A DNA stretch of 23,989 bases from CAZUFB01 sp964619775 (GCA_964619775.1 CAZUFB010000027.1:1-23989), one strand, 5' to 3'; counted from the stretch's first letter, positions 1-7,588 are shown. Numbers and translations: made by a program. Notes: generated from the sequence alone by a model not told the origin.

Positions 1-21
1 ATTCGCGACCTGATTCGCTAC

Positions 22-58
22 TAAAAGAAAAGCTCAGAGACTATACCGCCTCTGAGCT
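22..58 (-). terminator. Rho-independent terminator of the initiator tRNA gene
   Basis: Perfect 9-bp inverted repeat (31-39 and 50-58, AGCTCAGAG/CTCTGAGCT) with a 10-nt loop. Read on the minus strand it is followed by a T-rich tract (TTTTCTTTTAG). It starts 9 bases after the CCA end of the tRNA, so it ends that transcript. Confidence 0.9.
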
Positions 59-67
59 GCTAATTCC

Positions 68-144
<77 letters not shown>

Positions 145-171
145 CTATGTAGTGCCTCTCGGCAAAAAGTC

Positions 172-200
172 ACAATATCATTACGCCCCTACGGTTGCAA
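172..200 (-). promoter_or_regulatory. Promoter of tRNA-fMet
   Basis: On the minus strand a TTGCAA -35 box (200-195) and a TATTGT -10 box (177-172) are separated by exactly 17 nt. Transcription would start about 20 nt before the mature tRNA 5' end. This is the clearest sigma-70-type promoter in the window. Confidence 0.7.
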
Positions 201-413
201 GCGCACTGCGGCAGACACGTGATGCTCCACAATACCTTCACTGTTATCGCAGGTCATCGTCATCTTATAGTACCCAGCCGCCTTTTCGGCCCCAAACCGA
301 ACCGCAGGACGCGTAGACCGAAGGCCCGAAAAACCGCGGGTGCCGTACCAGCGCGCAGGGGAAGACCGATGGGCCCGGATACAACCGGGCCGAGGTATGA
401 CCGAGTCGAGAGC

Positions 414-437
414 GGCAGAAATCCCGCCGAGTGCACG
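414..437 (+). repeat. 24-nt motif, copy A
   Basis: Opens with GGCAGAAAT and ends with GCCGAGTGCACG. First of two plus-strand copies in the intergenic region. Confidence 0.6.
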
Positions 438-454
438 TTTCCCAAAGAAGTCTT

Positions 455-478
455 GGCAAGAATGACGTCGAGTGCACT
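455..478 (+). repeat. 24-nt motif, copy B
   Basis: GGCAAGAATG, then a centre that differs from copy A, then TCGAGTGCACT. Lies 17 nt after copy A in the same orientation and is preceded by AAGTCTT, which also precedes copy C on the other strand. Confidence 0.6.
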
Positions 479-593
479 TCCAAAACGGGCATTGTCGGGT
501 GCCGCACCACCGCAGCGTTCCCTGACGGGCATGAAATCCCCTGTTCGCTACATTGGTAGACGCAGGATGCTGCCCGCCTGGCCCCGCCGGCTA

Positions 594-617
594 AATACAC
601 TCGGCTGCATTTCTGCC
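594..617 (-). repeat. 24-nt motif, copy C
   Basis: On the minus strand GGCAGAAATG ... GCCGAGTGTATT, the cleanest copy, also preceded by AAGTCTT. It faces copies A and B. Confidence 0.6.
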
Positions 618-634
618 AAGACTTTCCGCTGGAG

Positions 635-658
635 CATACACTCGGCCCATATTCTGCC
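635..658 (-). repeat. 24-nt motif, copy D
   Basis: On the minus strand GGCAGAATAT ... GCCGAGTGTATG. It lies 17 nt from copy C, the same spacing as between A and B. Confidence 0.6.
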
Positions 659-676
659 ACGCCTCCCTCCCCGGGG

Positions 677-700
677 TGCACACTCAGCAGCATTTCCGTC
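677..700 (-). repeat. 24-nt motif, copy E (diverged)
   Basis: On the minus strand GACGGAAATG ... CTGAGTGTGCA. The core GAAATGC and GAGTGT are kept, the edges have drifted. Spacing to copy D is 18 nt. Confidence 0.45.
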
Positions 701-1135
701 GCGGCCCCTCCCTGAGCGCGTCCCCATGCCGGCAGTCACCTTGCCCCGCACGGCCCCGCCGCATGCCGAGACACCTCCACATCTCCGCCAAACTCGGCGC
801 GCCGCCAACCTCCGCCAGCGCCTGAGCCGCACGTCACACCCATAACCCCTCGCCTCATACCGCGCGGAGCACGGGTTGCGCCGGTTGGCCCGCCCGCCCC
901 GACGCCTTTTGACACCCGTTCATGCGCCCTAACCCCCTGCCGCAGCGCCCACGTCGGAGGTTTTTCACACCCGGTTCATTCTTAAACAACCCGGTCCCTT
1001 CTCCTATCGTGGCAGTGTCCCACAACGCCGGTCGGTCGCACCTGTGCCGCAATCCCGGCGCAAGCGGTTGCCGGGGCATCGGCAGAACGGCCGCCGACCC
1101 CGGTCCGTCCCCCACACAGAAGGGAAGCCCGCCGC

Positions 1136-1532
1136 TATGGAACCTACCCCCTGCCCGAGGCGCAGATCGACCGCTTCCTCGTGAAGATGAGCATCGGCTA
1201 CCCGGCCTTCGGCGAGGAGGCGCACATCCTGCGGCGCGACCTCGACGCCAAAACCAACCTCAAGGCCGTGGCCGCGACGTGCGACCACTCCGAGGTCGCC
1301 CTGGGCTCCTCGCTGCACGGCGGCCTGGCCACGCTTGCGTTCTGCTGCGCCTGGGCCCTGCTCGACGGCCGCGGCCACGCGACGCCCGACGACGTGAAGG
1401 CCCTCGTGCCCTACACGCCGTGCCACCGCATGCAGCCCTCCCCCGACCAAGGTCCAGGGCCGCACCGAGCTCGACGTGCCCAACACCACCCTGTCGTCCA
1501 TCGCCGCGCCGCCCTCCGCGGAGGCGAACTAG
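1136..1532 (+). pseudogene. Remnant of a MoxR-type AAA+ ATPase
   Basis: The translation begins inside a MoxR-family protein (GTYPLPEAQIDRFLVKMS, the segment after the Walker B/sensor region) and continues to TPDDVKALVPY, the typical lid-domain helix. The N-terminal half with Walker A and B is absent and there is no start codon or ribosome binding site at the border. About 35-40 residues expected between NLKAVAAT and the SEVALGSS segment are missing. Near 1445 the reading frame shifts: the likely C-terminal tail (KVQGRTELDV, ending at TAG 1530-1532) continues in another frame. Truncation, internal deletion and frameshift together say it is dead. MoxR proteins usually act with DUF58 and transglutaminase genes. 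Confidence 0.75.
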
Positions 1533-1535
1533 GCC

Positions 1536-1757
1536 GTGGGCGCCGCCTACGAGCGCGCGCACTTCGGCGGGGCCGAGCCGACCGACGGCAGGCTCGTCGC
1601 GTGCTGGCGGCTCTACGACGGTTTCGCCGTGTGCGCCGAGAAGCGCGTAAGACGGCTCAAGTACTGGTTTGGGATTTTCTGGGCGGTGTGGCAAGGCAGG
1701 GCAACGGACGGCACCGGTACCCGAAACACAGGCCGGCACGATAGGAGGAGCACGTGA
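1536..1757 (+). pseudogene. Short remnant, possibly the end of a DUF4129/transglutaminase-type gene
   Basis: A 73-codon frame starts 4 bases after the moxR remnant. Its first part, AAYERAHFGG followed by a CWRLYD helix, resembles the C-terminal DUF4129 tail of transglutaminase-like proteins that usually lie downstream of moxR. The last 20 codons look like noncoding sequence, and no ribosome binding site precedes it. It ends at TGA 1755-1757, overlapping the GTG start of the ABC ATPase by GTGA. The family assignment is a weak resemblance only; it could also be chance open frame. Confidence 0.35.
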
Positions 1758-2536
1758 AGCTCGAGGTACGCGACGCCGTGTGCGGCTACGACAAGAAGCA
1801 CCCCACGCTCGACTACGTGAACTTCACGGTCGAGAGCGGCGAGGTGTGCTGCGTGCTCGGCCCCAACGGCGTGGGCAAGTCGACCCTGTTCAAGTCGCTG
1901 CTGGGGCTCATCCCCCTTGTCAAGGGCCAGGTGCTCATCGACGGCGAGAACATCGCGTCGTGGTCGCCCGCCAAGATGGCCGACCACGTGGCCTACGTGG
2001 CCCAGTCGCACGTGCCGCCCTTCCCCTACCAGGTCAAGGACGTCGTGATGCTCGGCCGCGTCAGCAAGGTCGGCGTGCTGGGCACGCCGAGCGCCGAGGA
2101 CCACCGCATCGTCGAGAACGCGATGGCCGACATGGGCATCGACCACCTGCGCGACAAGGTCTACACCGACATCTCGGGCGGCGAGCTGCAGCTCGTCATG
2201 ATCGCCCGCGCGCTGGCCCAGCAGCCCCAGATGCTCGTGTTCGACGAACCCACCGCAGCGCTCGACTACGGCAACGTGGTGCGCGTCATCGGCAAGGTGC
2301 GCGAGCTCGCCAAGATGGGCTACGCCGTGGTGATGACCACCCACTCGCCCGACCACGCCTTCATGTGCCACTCCAAGGTGGTGCTGCTCCAGCGCGAGCT
2401 GCCGATGCGCTTCGGCGAGGCCGTGGACATCATCACCGAGAAGAACATGAGGCAGGCGTACGGCATCAACGTGAAGATCGTCGAGTTCGTGAACGCCAAC
2501 GGGGAGATCATGCGCATGTGTTCGCCGGTGTTTTAG
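1754..2536 (+). CDS. ABC transporter ATP-binding protein, iron-siderophore/heme/cobalamin type
   Basis: 260 residues, full length for the FecE/BtuD-type ATPase. Walker A GPNGVGKST at 36-44, Q-loop Gln84, signature SGGEL at 141-145 (in place of the usual SGGQ), Walker B LVFDEP at 161-166 and switch His197 are all present, so it should hydrolyse ATP to drive import at the inner face of the membrane. The start is GTG at 1754, with GGAGGAG 3-10 nt upstream. No permease or substrate-binding gene is adjacent: upstream is decayed DNA and downstream are unrelated genes. The substrate cannot be read from the ATPase alone; iron-siderophore, heme and cobalamin are the usual choices. It may serve a permease encoded elsewhere. 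Confidence 0.85.
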   Translation: MKLEVRDAVCGYDKKHPTLDYVNFTVESGEVCCVLGPNGVGKSTLFKSLLGLIPLVKGQVLIDGENIASWSPAKMADHVAYVAQSHVPPFPYQVKDVVMLGRVSKVGVLGTPSAEDHRIVENAMADMGIDHLRDKVYTDISGGELQLVMIARALAQQPQMLVFDEPTAALDYGNVVRVIGKVRELAKMGYAVVMTTHSPDHAFMCHSKVVLLQRELPMRFGEAVDIITEKNMRQAYGINVKIVEFVNANGEIMRMCSPVF

Positions 2537-2592
2537 CAAGATGAAGGATCCGATCGCCACAGGCGGGCGGTATGCAAGCGAAAGAAGGGACG

Positions 2593-2709
2593 ATGGAGGA
2601 CGAGCGGAACGAAGGCGACGGGCAGGCCGTACCTGCCGTGGCACCGGCGACCGCGGCGCCGCGAGCCACCGAAGACCAAGGGGGCGATACCGATGGCGCC
2701 AAGCGATAG
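2593..2709 (+). CDS. Possible small acidic protein
   Basis: 38 codons from ATG 2593, preceded by GAAGGGA at a suitable distance, ending at TAG 2707-2709 and overlapping the start of the next gene by 17 nt. The product is rich in Glu, Asp and Ala, without a recognisable domain. An in-frame ATG at 2572 is possible but has no ribosome binding site. It could be a coupled leader for the downstream gene or chance. Confidence 0.3.
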   Translation: MEDERNEGDGQAVPAVAPATAAPRATEDQGGDTDGAKR

Positions 2710-3376
2710 CGATACCGCCCGCACCGCCGGGCAGATGCCGGACGCGAGCGACCGGGACAGCGCCTCGCGGGCACCCGAGGCAGGGCGCAGGCAACCCGCC
2801 GCGCGGACCCGCACCGTGCTCGGAACCGTCGACGGGGGCGGCGAGCTCGCCTGGCGTGCGGGCGCCGGCGTCTTCGAGCTCGACGGAGCCCCCGTGCGGC
2901 TCGCCCGCGTGCGCGCGCTCGACGCGCGGGGCCTCGTGCGCTGGCGTTTCCTCGAACAGCGCGACTGGATGCGCCGCCTGCCCCCGGGCCCCTGCGACGC
3001 GGCCTTCGAACGCGAGGTCGAGCGCTTCGAGGAGGGTCTGACCCCCGCCGAGCGCCTCGACGCGCAGATCCGCCGCCACGTGCGCAAGGACAACAGCTAC
3101 CTGCACGGGCACATCGTGGAGGAACCCGCGGGGGACGATGCCGGCGGCGCCCTGGACCCGGGCGGCACCGACGCCGGGCAGGGCGCAACCGAGCCCGCAT
3201 CTGCAGCGCCGACGGCCTCGGAACGGGAAACGGGGCCGGACACCGCGGGTACGGCAGGCCGGACCGACACGGCAGGCAAACACGGCAAGCGGAACAAGCG
3301 CGCCAAACGGGAGAAATCGGACAAGCCCGCGGCATTCCGCCGGCATGGGCGCGCCTCGAAGCAAAGGAGCGAATAG
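2693..3376 (+). CDS. Hypothetical protein preceding the SPFH gene
   Basis: 227 residues, family not recognised. Residues 1-40 are a disordered Ala/Asp/Arg stretch. Residues 41-145 look like a folded domain (VLGTVDGGGELAWRAGAG, then an Arg/Glu-rich helical part that includes ERLDAQIRRHVRKDNSYLHG). The remainder is Gly/Thr/Ala-rich and ends in a strongly basic tail (KHGKRNKRAKREK). It has no signal peptide or membrane segment. The stop is 2 bases from the start of the SPFH gene, so the two are very probably co-translated, and the product may be a cytoplasmic partner of the membrane protein. Start choice is uncertain because the frame stays open upstream. Confidence 0.6.
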   Translation: MAPSDSDTARTAGQMPDASDRDSASRAPEAGRRQPAARTRTVLGTVDGGGELAWRAGAGVFELDGAPVRLARVRALDARGLVRWRFLEQRDWMRRLPPGPCDAAFEREVERFEEGLTPAERLDAQIRRHVRKDNSYLHGHIVEEPAGDDAGGALDPGGTDAGQGATEPASAAPTASERETGPDTAGTAGRTDTAGKHGKRNKRAKREKSDKPAAFRRHGRASKQRSE

Positions 3377-3378
3377 AC

Positions 3379-4347
3379 ATGGGCGTTGGACAGATCGTCG
3401 CGATCGTGGTGGTCGCCGTCGTGGTGGTGGCGCTGCTCGTGCTTTCCGCCCGCATCGTGCGGCCCTTCCAAAAGGGCGTCGTGGAGCGGCTCGGCAAGTA
3501 CCGCCGCACGGCCGACCCCGGCTTCCACATGATCATCCCCTTCGTCGACCGCATGACCCGCGTCGACATGCGCGAGAACGTGGTCGAGGTACCCCCGCAG
3601 GAGGTCATCACCAAGGACAACGTCGAGGTCACCGTCGACGCGGTCATCTACTACATGCCGGTCGACGCGGTGAAGCTCATCTACAACGTCACGAACTTCT
3701 ACCTTGCCGCGACCAAGCTTGCCCAGACCAACCTGCGCAACGTCGTGGGCGAGATGCAGCTCGACGAGACCCTCACGAGCCGCGAGGCCATCAACTCCAA
3801 GCTGCGCGAGATTCTGTACTCGGCCACCGATGATTGGGGCGTCAACGTCGTGCGCGTCGAGCTGCAGCGCATCGAGCCGCCTGCCGACGTTACCCAGGCG
3901 ATGCACCGCCAGATGAAGGCCGAACGCGAGCGCCGTGCCGTGGTCCTCGAGGCCGAGGGCGAGCGGACCGCCAACATCACGCGCTCCGAGGGCGTCAAGC
4001 AGAGCGCCATCCTCGAGGCCGAGGGCCGCGCGACCGCCATCCGCACCGTCGCGGCGGCCGAGCGGGAGCAGGAGATCCTGCGCTCCGAGGGCGAGGCGCG
4101 CGCCGTGGAGAACGTCTTCAAGGCCATCCACGAGGGCAACCCCACCGACGAGGTGCTCGCCCTGCGCTACATCGAGGCGCTCAAGGCCATCGCCGACGGC
4201 AACGCGACCAAGATCTTCATGCCGCTCGAGATGCAGGGCCTCGCGACGAGCGTCGCGTCCTTCTCCGAGCTGCTTCAATCGGGACGCGTCGCCCCCGCGG
4301 TGAAGGCCGCCGCAGGCGAGATTCCCCCGCTGCCCGAAAGCGAGTAG
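3379..4347 (+). CDS. SPFH/Band 7 (stomatin/paraslipin-like) membrane protein
   Basis: 322 residues, usual length for the stomatin/QmcA group. A single N-terminal membrane anchor (about residues 5-26, IVAIVVVAVVVVALLVL) is followed by the SPFH domain with the typical VVERLGKYRRTADPGFH and PFVDR segments. A long Ala/Glu-rich coiled coil comes next (about 165-245; ERERRAVVLEAEGERTA, EAEGRATA repeats) and a short C-terminal oligomerisation part ending with IFMPLEMQG. Such proteins form ring-like scaffolds in the membrane and often bind proteases. The usual partner, an NfeD-type protein, is not next to it; the upstream unknown gene takes that place. An AAAGGAG ribosome binding site at 3363-3369 lies inside the end of the upstream gene. 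Confidence 0.9.
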   Translation: MGVGQIVAIVVVAVVVVALLVLSARIVRPFQKGVVERLGKYRRTADPGFHMIIPFVDRMTRVDMRENVVEVPPQEVITKDNVEVTVDAVIYYMPVDAVKLIYNVTNFYLAATKLAQTNLRNVVGEMQLDETLTSREAINSKLREILYSATDDWGVNVVRVELQRIEPPADVTQAMHRQMKAERERRAVVLEAEGERTANITRSEGVKQSAILEAEGRATAIRTVAAAEREQEILRSEGEARAVENVFKAIHEGNPTDEVLALRYIEALKAIADGNATKIFMPLEMQGLATSVASFSELLQSGRVAPAVKAAAGEIPPLPESE

Positions 4348-4395
4348 CGGAGAAGGGCGACCGCCCGGGGTTCCGACCAGTCAGCTCTCAAAGAC

Positions 4396-4416
4396 AGGTC
4401 GGCTCCTCCCCGACCT
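4396..4416. terminator. Possible bidirectional terminator between converging genes
   Basis: AGGTCGG (4396-4402) and CCGACCT (4410-4416) form a perfect 7-bp stem with a 7-nt loop between the SPFH gene and the facing small gene. There is no T-run on either side, so termination efficiency is doubtful. Confidence 0.4.
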
Positions 4417-4436
4417 CATCCGTATGGACGCCCCGC

Positions 4437-4709
4437 CTACTTCTCCAGCGGGCAGCGCGGCTTGCGGTTGCCGCAGGGGCGTTCGGGGAACTCGCTGAGG
4501 TCGGGGCGCCCGGCGGGCGGACCCGGGTGGCGTCCGTCTTTGTGCATCTCCTTGAGCCGCTCGATCATCTCGGGCGGGTTGGGATTCGCCGGGCAGCGGG
4601 GATTGAACCCGCCGCAGGGGTTGCGCTGCATACCCTCGATGGGCGGCTCGCGATGCGGGTGCCCGTGCGGTCCTTCGTGCATCTTTTCCCTCCGATCGAC
4701 GCTTTCCAT
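4437..4709 (-). CDS. Small Cys/His/Pro-rich protein, possible metal binder
   Basis: 90 residues, no family recognised. The start at 4709 is supported by GGGAGG seven nt upstream. Residues 10-20 hold a His cluster (MHEGPHGHPHREPP). Two copies of a PCGxxxPRCP element lie at about 31-40 and 78-87 (Cys32, 39, 79, 86), separated by a helical, charged middle. Four cysteines in matched pairs plus the His cluster suggest binding of a metal ion such as zinc or nickel, which is inference. There is no signal peptide. Its neighbours converge from the left, so it is a single-gene unit on the minus strand. Confidence 0.65.
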   Translation of the reverse strand: MESVDRREKMHEGPHGHPHREPPIEGMQRNPCGGFNPRCPANPNPPEMIERLKEMHKDGRHPGPPAGRPDLSEFPERPCGNRKPRCPLEK

Positions 4710-4803
4710 AGGCCGACCTCCCGTTCGTCGCCGTGTACGACTCCACCGCCGTCGGTGCCGGAAGACGGCTTGCGGGAGTATACGGCGCATCGGATATAAC
4801 CCG

Positions 4804-4829
4804 GGTACCATTTCGCGGTACCATTTCGC
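4804..4829. repeat. Perfect tandem duplication of 13 nt
   Basis: GGTACCATTTCGC occurs twice with no gap (4804-4816, 4817-4829) in the divergent intergenic region. It may be a paired regulator site or a slippage product. Confidence 0.8.
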
Positions 4830-4912
4830 CCGGCGGGAACGACGGCGCGGCCGTCCTGGTCGGCCATCCGCGCCGCACCTCGCCCGTACTCGAAAAGTTC
4901 AAAAAATCTACC

Positions 4913-4940
4913 TTGGGTTCCCGTACGGGATTGGTATGAT
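4913..4940 (+). promoter_or_regulatory. Candidate promoter with embedded palindrome for the LuxR-type gene
   Basis: A TTGGGT (4913-4918) and TATGAT (4935-4940) pair with a 16-nt spacer. The spacer contains the perfect palindrome TCCCGTACGGGA (4919-4930), placed where a repressor could block polymerase. The -35 match is weak. Confidence 0.4.
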
Positions 4941-5025
4941 GCCGAGGATATGACCCCGCCTAACCCGCGGCGTCATACCTGACAGGTTTTGGCATATCGC
5001 TGCCTGACGTCCTTGGGAGGGGCTT

Positions 5026-6966
5026 ATGGCACAAGGCGCGGGCGCTTCGACCCGACAGACGCCGCTCGGCGGCTTGGTATCGCGCACGATGGTCCTGGGG
5101 TTCGTGGGGGCGGCGCTCGTCATGGCGTGGCTGTTCGCCGTGCTCTTCCTCGACGAGAGCCTCGAGCAGCCGGGCGCATCCATGCCCCCGACGGGCATGC
5201 AGCCCTTCGCGGTGGGCGGGGTGGCCCTGGGGCTCGTCCTGCTGGCGCTCGGGCAACGCCTGCCGCACTGCAGCCCCGAACCCGAGCGCCGCGTCGCGCT
5301 GGCCGCGAGCTTCGTGCCCTCCCTCGCCATCGCGGTGATGCATGTCGCACGCCCCACCTGGGACGCCGGCGTCCTCGGGGTGCTCTCGTGCGCATTGTGG
5401 CTGCTCGCGGGCCTCACCGAAGCGCTGTTCGTCCGCCGGACCGTCCTGCTCATCACCTCGGCGTCCAAGGGCGGCGCCGCGCCGACCGGCGGGCTGCCCG
5501 TCCGATGCTCGGTCATCGCCGCCGCCTGCATCCTGCTGCTCGTCGCCTCGCGCATGGACGCCTCAGGTGCCACCGTGCTCGTGTGCTGCCTCACGCCCGC
5601 CGCCGCGGCGCTGCTGCCCCAGGGACGCCTCGCCCTGCCGCCGGCCCCGCGGGACTCCGCCACCGGGCGCGCCGCGGGTCGCGAGACCCGCCTGCCGCGG
5701 CCCGCGCTCTCGACGGTCGTCCTGGCGGTCATCGGGCTCAGTCTGGGCTTCCATGCGGCAGTGGGAGACGTGCTCTATGAGGGCCAGGGGTCGTCGATCG
5801 CGGTCTTCGTCGTGCTGTGCGCCGCATCCCTCGCGGGCTGCCTGGCCGCGGCGCGCATCCCCGCGCACGCCTACGGGCGCCTGCTGCAGGTGCTTGTCGC
5901 CCTGCTCGCACTCATCTTCGCGTCGCTGCTCCTCCTCGAGAACGCCCACCGCGGGACAATCTGGCGCGTCTGCCAGTGCGTCCTGCTCGCCGTGACGCTG
6001 TGGGTCTACCCGCTCGCCTCGACCGCGCTCGAGCAGGCCGACCAGGCAGCCGGCCGCCCCAAAAGCGTCGTCGCGCTCGTCGGGCAGACGGCGTTCTTTG
6101 CGGGGCTCGCCTGCGGTTGGACCTGCAGCGCGCTGCTGGGCCAGGGCATCGACGTGCAGGACATCCCGTTCGACGTGGCGACGCTCGCCATCATCGCCCT
6201 GCTGCTGGGGACCATCATCGCCCTGGGCGCCCAGGGGACGACCGAAGGGGTCGGGCGTGAGGCCCCGGCGACCGCGGTCGAGGCGATTCCCCTGCGGACC
6301 GGCGCCGTCGACGGTGAGGGCGTCATCGAGGCCGAGCAGGTCGCGACACGGGCGGCGCAAGATGTCGGGGTCGAGACGGATGCGGGCACGGACGCCGGGG
6401 GCGTTTCCGCGGAACCGGACGCGGGCGACCCGGGCGCGGGCGCGGCGGCCCCTGCGACCAGCGGCGTCCCGTCAGGCCGGGCACCCGGCCCCGACGGCAT
6501 GGGCGCACCCTGCGCCGAGGGTCGCCGGTACCCCGGCGACCCGGTGCCCGGCAACGGCACGCTGCCCTTCGTCTCGATGACGCGCATCGAAATGGTCGCC
6601 TGGAGCTACGGCCTGTCCGAGCGCGAGCGCGACCTCGTCGAACCCCTCGTGCAGGGCCTCACCGCACAGCAGATCGCCAACCGGTTCACCGTGTCGCGCA
6701 ACACGGTGAAATCGCACACCGCCCACATCTACGCCAAACTCGGCATCCACACGCGCGCCGAACTCGTGGAGCTCGTGACCGGCAGCGGCGACATCCCGTC
6801 CGACCAGCCGGCGCACGCCGGCTCCCCAGCCTTCGAGACCGGCACCCCGGAGTGTGCAACGGCGGCGGGAACGGTCGGAACGGCGGGCCCTGCGGTCGGG
6901 CCGTCCGGTGCCGGTACCGACCGCGACGCAGCACATGTCGCCGATACGGCCGACCGGCGGGCATAG
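5026..6966 (+). CDS. LuxR-family transcriptional regulator with multi-pass membrane domain
   Basis: 646 residues. Residues about 20-400 contain roughly 12 hydrophobic segments. A long Ala/Gly/Pro/Asp-rich linker (about 405-510) follows, then a LuxR/GerE helix-turn-helix at about 530-586 (LSERERDLVEPLVQGLTAQQ, TVSRNTVKSHTAHIYAKLGI). The last 60 residues are again low complexity. Membrane-bound LuxR proteins of this build are strongly expanded in Eggerthellaceae, where they are thought to sense small molecules at the membrane and control neighbouring metabolic genes; the ligand is unknown. The protein has no response-regulator receiver domain. It could act on itself or on the Pro/Gly-rich gene downstream. 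The start is ATG 5026 after TTGGGAGGGGC, a good ribosome binding site. Confidence 0.85.
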   Translation: MAQGAGASTRQTPLGGLVSRTMVLGFVGAALVMAWLFAVLFLDESLEQPGASMPPTGMQPFAVGGVALGLVLLALGQRLPHCSPEPERRVALAASFVPSLAIAVMHVARPTWDAGVLGVLSCALWLLAGLTEALFVRRTVLLITSASKGGAAPTGGLPVRCSVIAAACILLLVASRMDASGATVLVCCLTPAAAALLPQGRLALPPAPRDSATGRAAGRETRLPRPALSTVVLAVIGLSLGFHAAVGDVLYEGQGSSIAVFVVLCAASLAGCLAAARIPAHAYGRLLQVLVALLALIFASLLLLENAHRGTIWRVCQCVLLAVTLWVYPLASTALEQADQAAGRPKSVVALVGQTAFFAGLACGWTCSALLGQGIDVQDIPFDVATLAIIALLLGTIIALGAQGTTEGVGREAPATAVEAIPLRTGAVDGEGVIEAEQVATRAAQDVGVETDAGTDAGGVSAEPDAGDPGAGAAAPATSGVPSGRAPGPDGMGAPCAEGRRYPGDPVPGNGTLPFVSMTRIEMVAWSYGLSERERDLVEPLVQGLTAQQIANRFTVSRNTVKSHTAHIYAKLGIHTRAELVELVTGSGDIPSDQPAHAGSPAFETGTPECATAAGTVGTAGPAVGPSGAGTDRDAAHVADTADRRA

Positions 6967-7167
6967 ACCTTTCGGGCTGCAAGGATGACGGGGCCGATGA
7001 CATGCGTCGACGTCACGTCAACCGCGGCGGGCAGCGGGCGATAACCCCCTAACCCCCTGCTTTTTCACCCTCGAATCGTACGCTCGGGCATGGTGACCGG
7101 AAAGGCGTTCCGTTTTAGTCTAGGTTGAATGTCCATCTGCGCTCGCGCACAAGAGAAAGGCAGGCAC

Positions 7168-7588
7168 ATGTATCCCAACCAGTTCCCGCCCTACCCTGCG
7201 TGGCCCTACGAGGCGTGGGGCGCCCCGGCGTACGGATACCCCGTCCCCCCGATGCCGTGGGGCCAACCCAACCCGCAGGTCGTGTACGTGTACGTGCCGT
7301 ATCCCATGCTCCCGGCGCCTCCGTTCGGCGGCCCTCAGGGTGGCCCAGGCCGCGGCCCGGAAGGCTACGGCGGCAAACCGGACGGCCCGGGCCGCGGGCC
7401 NNNNNNNNNNNNNNNNNNNNNNNNNNNNNNNNNNNNNNNNNNNNNNNNNNNNNNNNNNNNNNNNNNNNNNNNNNNNNNNNNNNNNNNNNNNNNNNNNNNN
7501 CGACAAGCACAAGGGCCACGGCCACGCCGACGAGCCCGAAAAGCCCCACGCCGACGAGCCGGCCGACGCCAAGGCCGACGCGGAGTAG
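7168..7588 (+). CDS. Pro/Gly/Tyr-rich low-complexity protein, interrupted by the assembly gap
   Basis: The start ATG 7168 is preceded by AAAGG. The N-terminus is rich in Pro, Tyr, Trp and Gly (MYPNQFPPYPAWPYEAWG) and turns into Gly/Pro/Arg repeats (GGPGRGPEGYGGKPDGPGRG) right at the gap of 100 Ns. After the gap a different numerical frame continues as a His/Lys/Asp/Glu-rich tail (DKHKGHGHADEPEKPHADEP) with stop TAG 7586-7588. The frame difference means nothing because the gap length is arbitrary. Whether both sides belong to one protein is likely but unproven. The composition resembles surface or disordered phase-forming proteins; function unknown. It has no signal peptide. Confidence 0.5.
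7401..7500. other. Assembly gap of 100 Ns
   Basis: Exactly 100 N, a conventional placeholder length. It lies in Gly/Pro-codon repeats of extreme GC content, the usual reason for such breaks. Confidence 1.

Larger units (their letters stand above)
201..1135. other. Gene-poor intergenic region with motif copies
   Basis: No convincing gene is seen. The open frames on both strands have no ribosome binding site and read as Arg/Pro/Ala-rich low-complexity protein typical of GC-rich noncoding DNA. The stretch holds five copies of a 24-nt motif (listed separately) and a hairpin with perfect 7-bp arms GGCCCGG/CCGGGCC at 372-378 and 385-391 without a T-run. The right border runs into the moxR remnant. 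Confidence 0.6.
4710..5025. other. Divergent intergenic region upstream of the LuxR-type regulator
   Basis: About 315 nt between two divergent genes. It contains the ribosome binding sites of both, a perfect 13-nt tandem duplication at 4804-4829 and a candidate promoter with a 12-nt palindrome at 4913-4940. No coding sequence is seen. Confidence 0.6.

Noticed and set aside
855..1115. 86-codon minus-strand frame in the left intergenic region
   Set aside because: No ribosome binding site, composition like neighbouring noncoding frames, no recognisable motif.
1613..3364. 583-codon minus-strand frame across the ABC ATPase and hypothetical gene
   Set aside because: It covers well-supported plus-strand genes in antisense and shows no family features.
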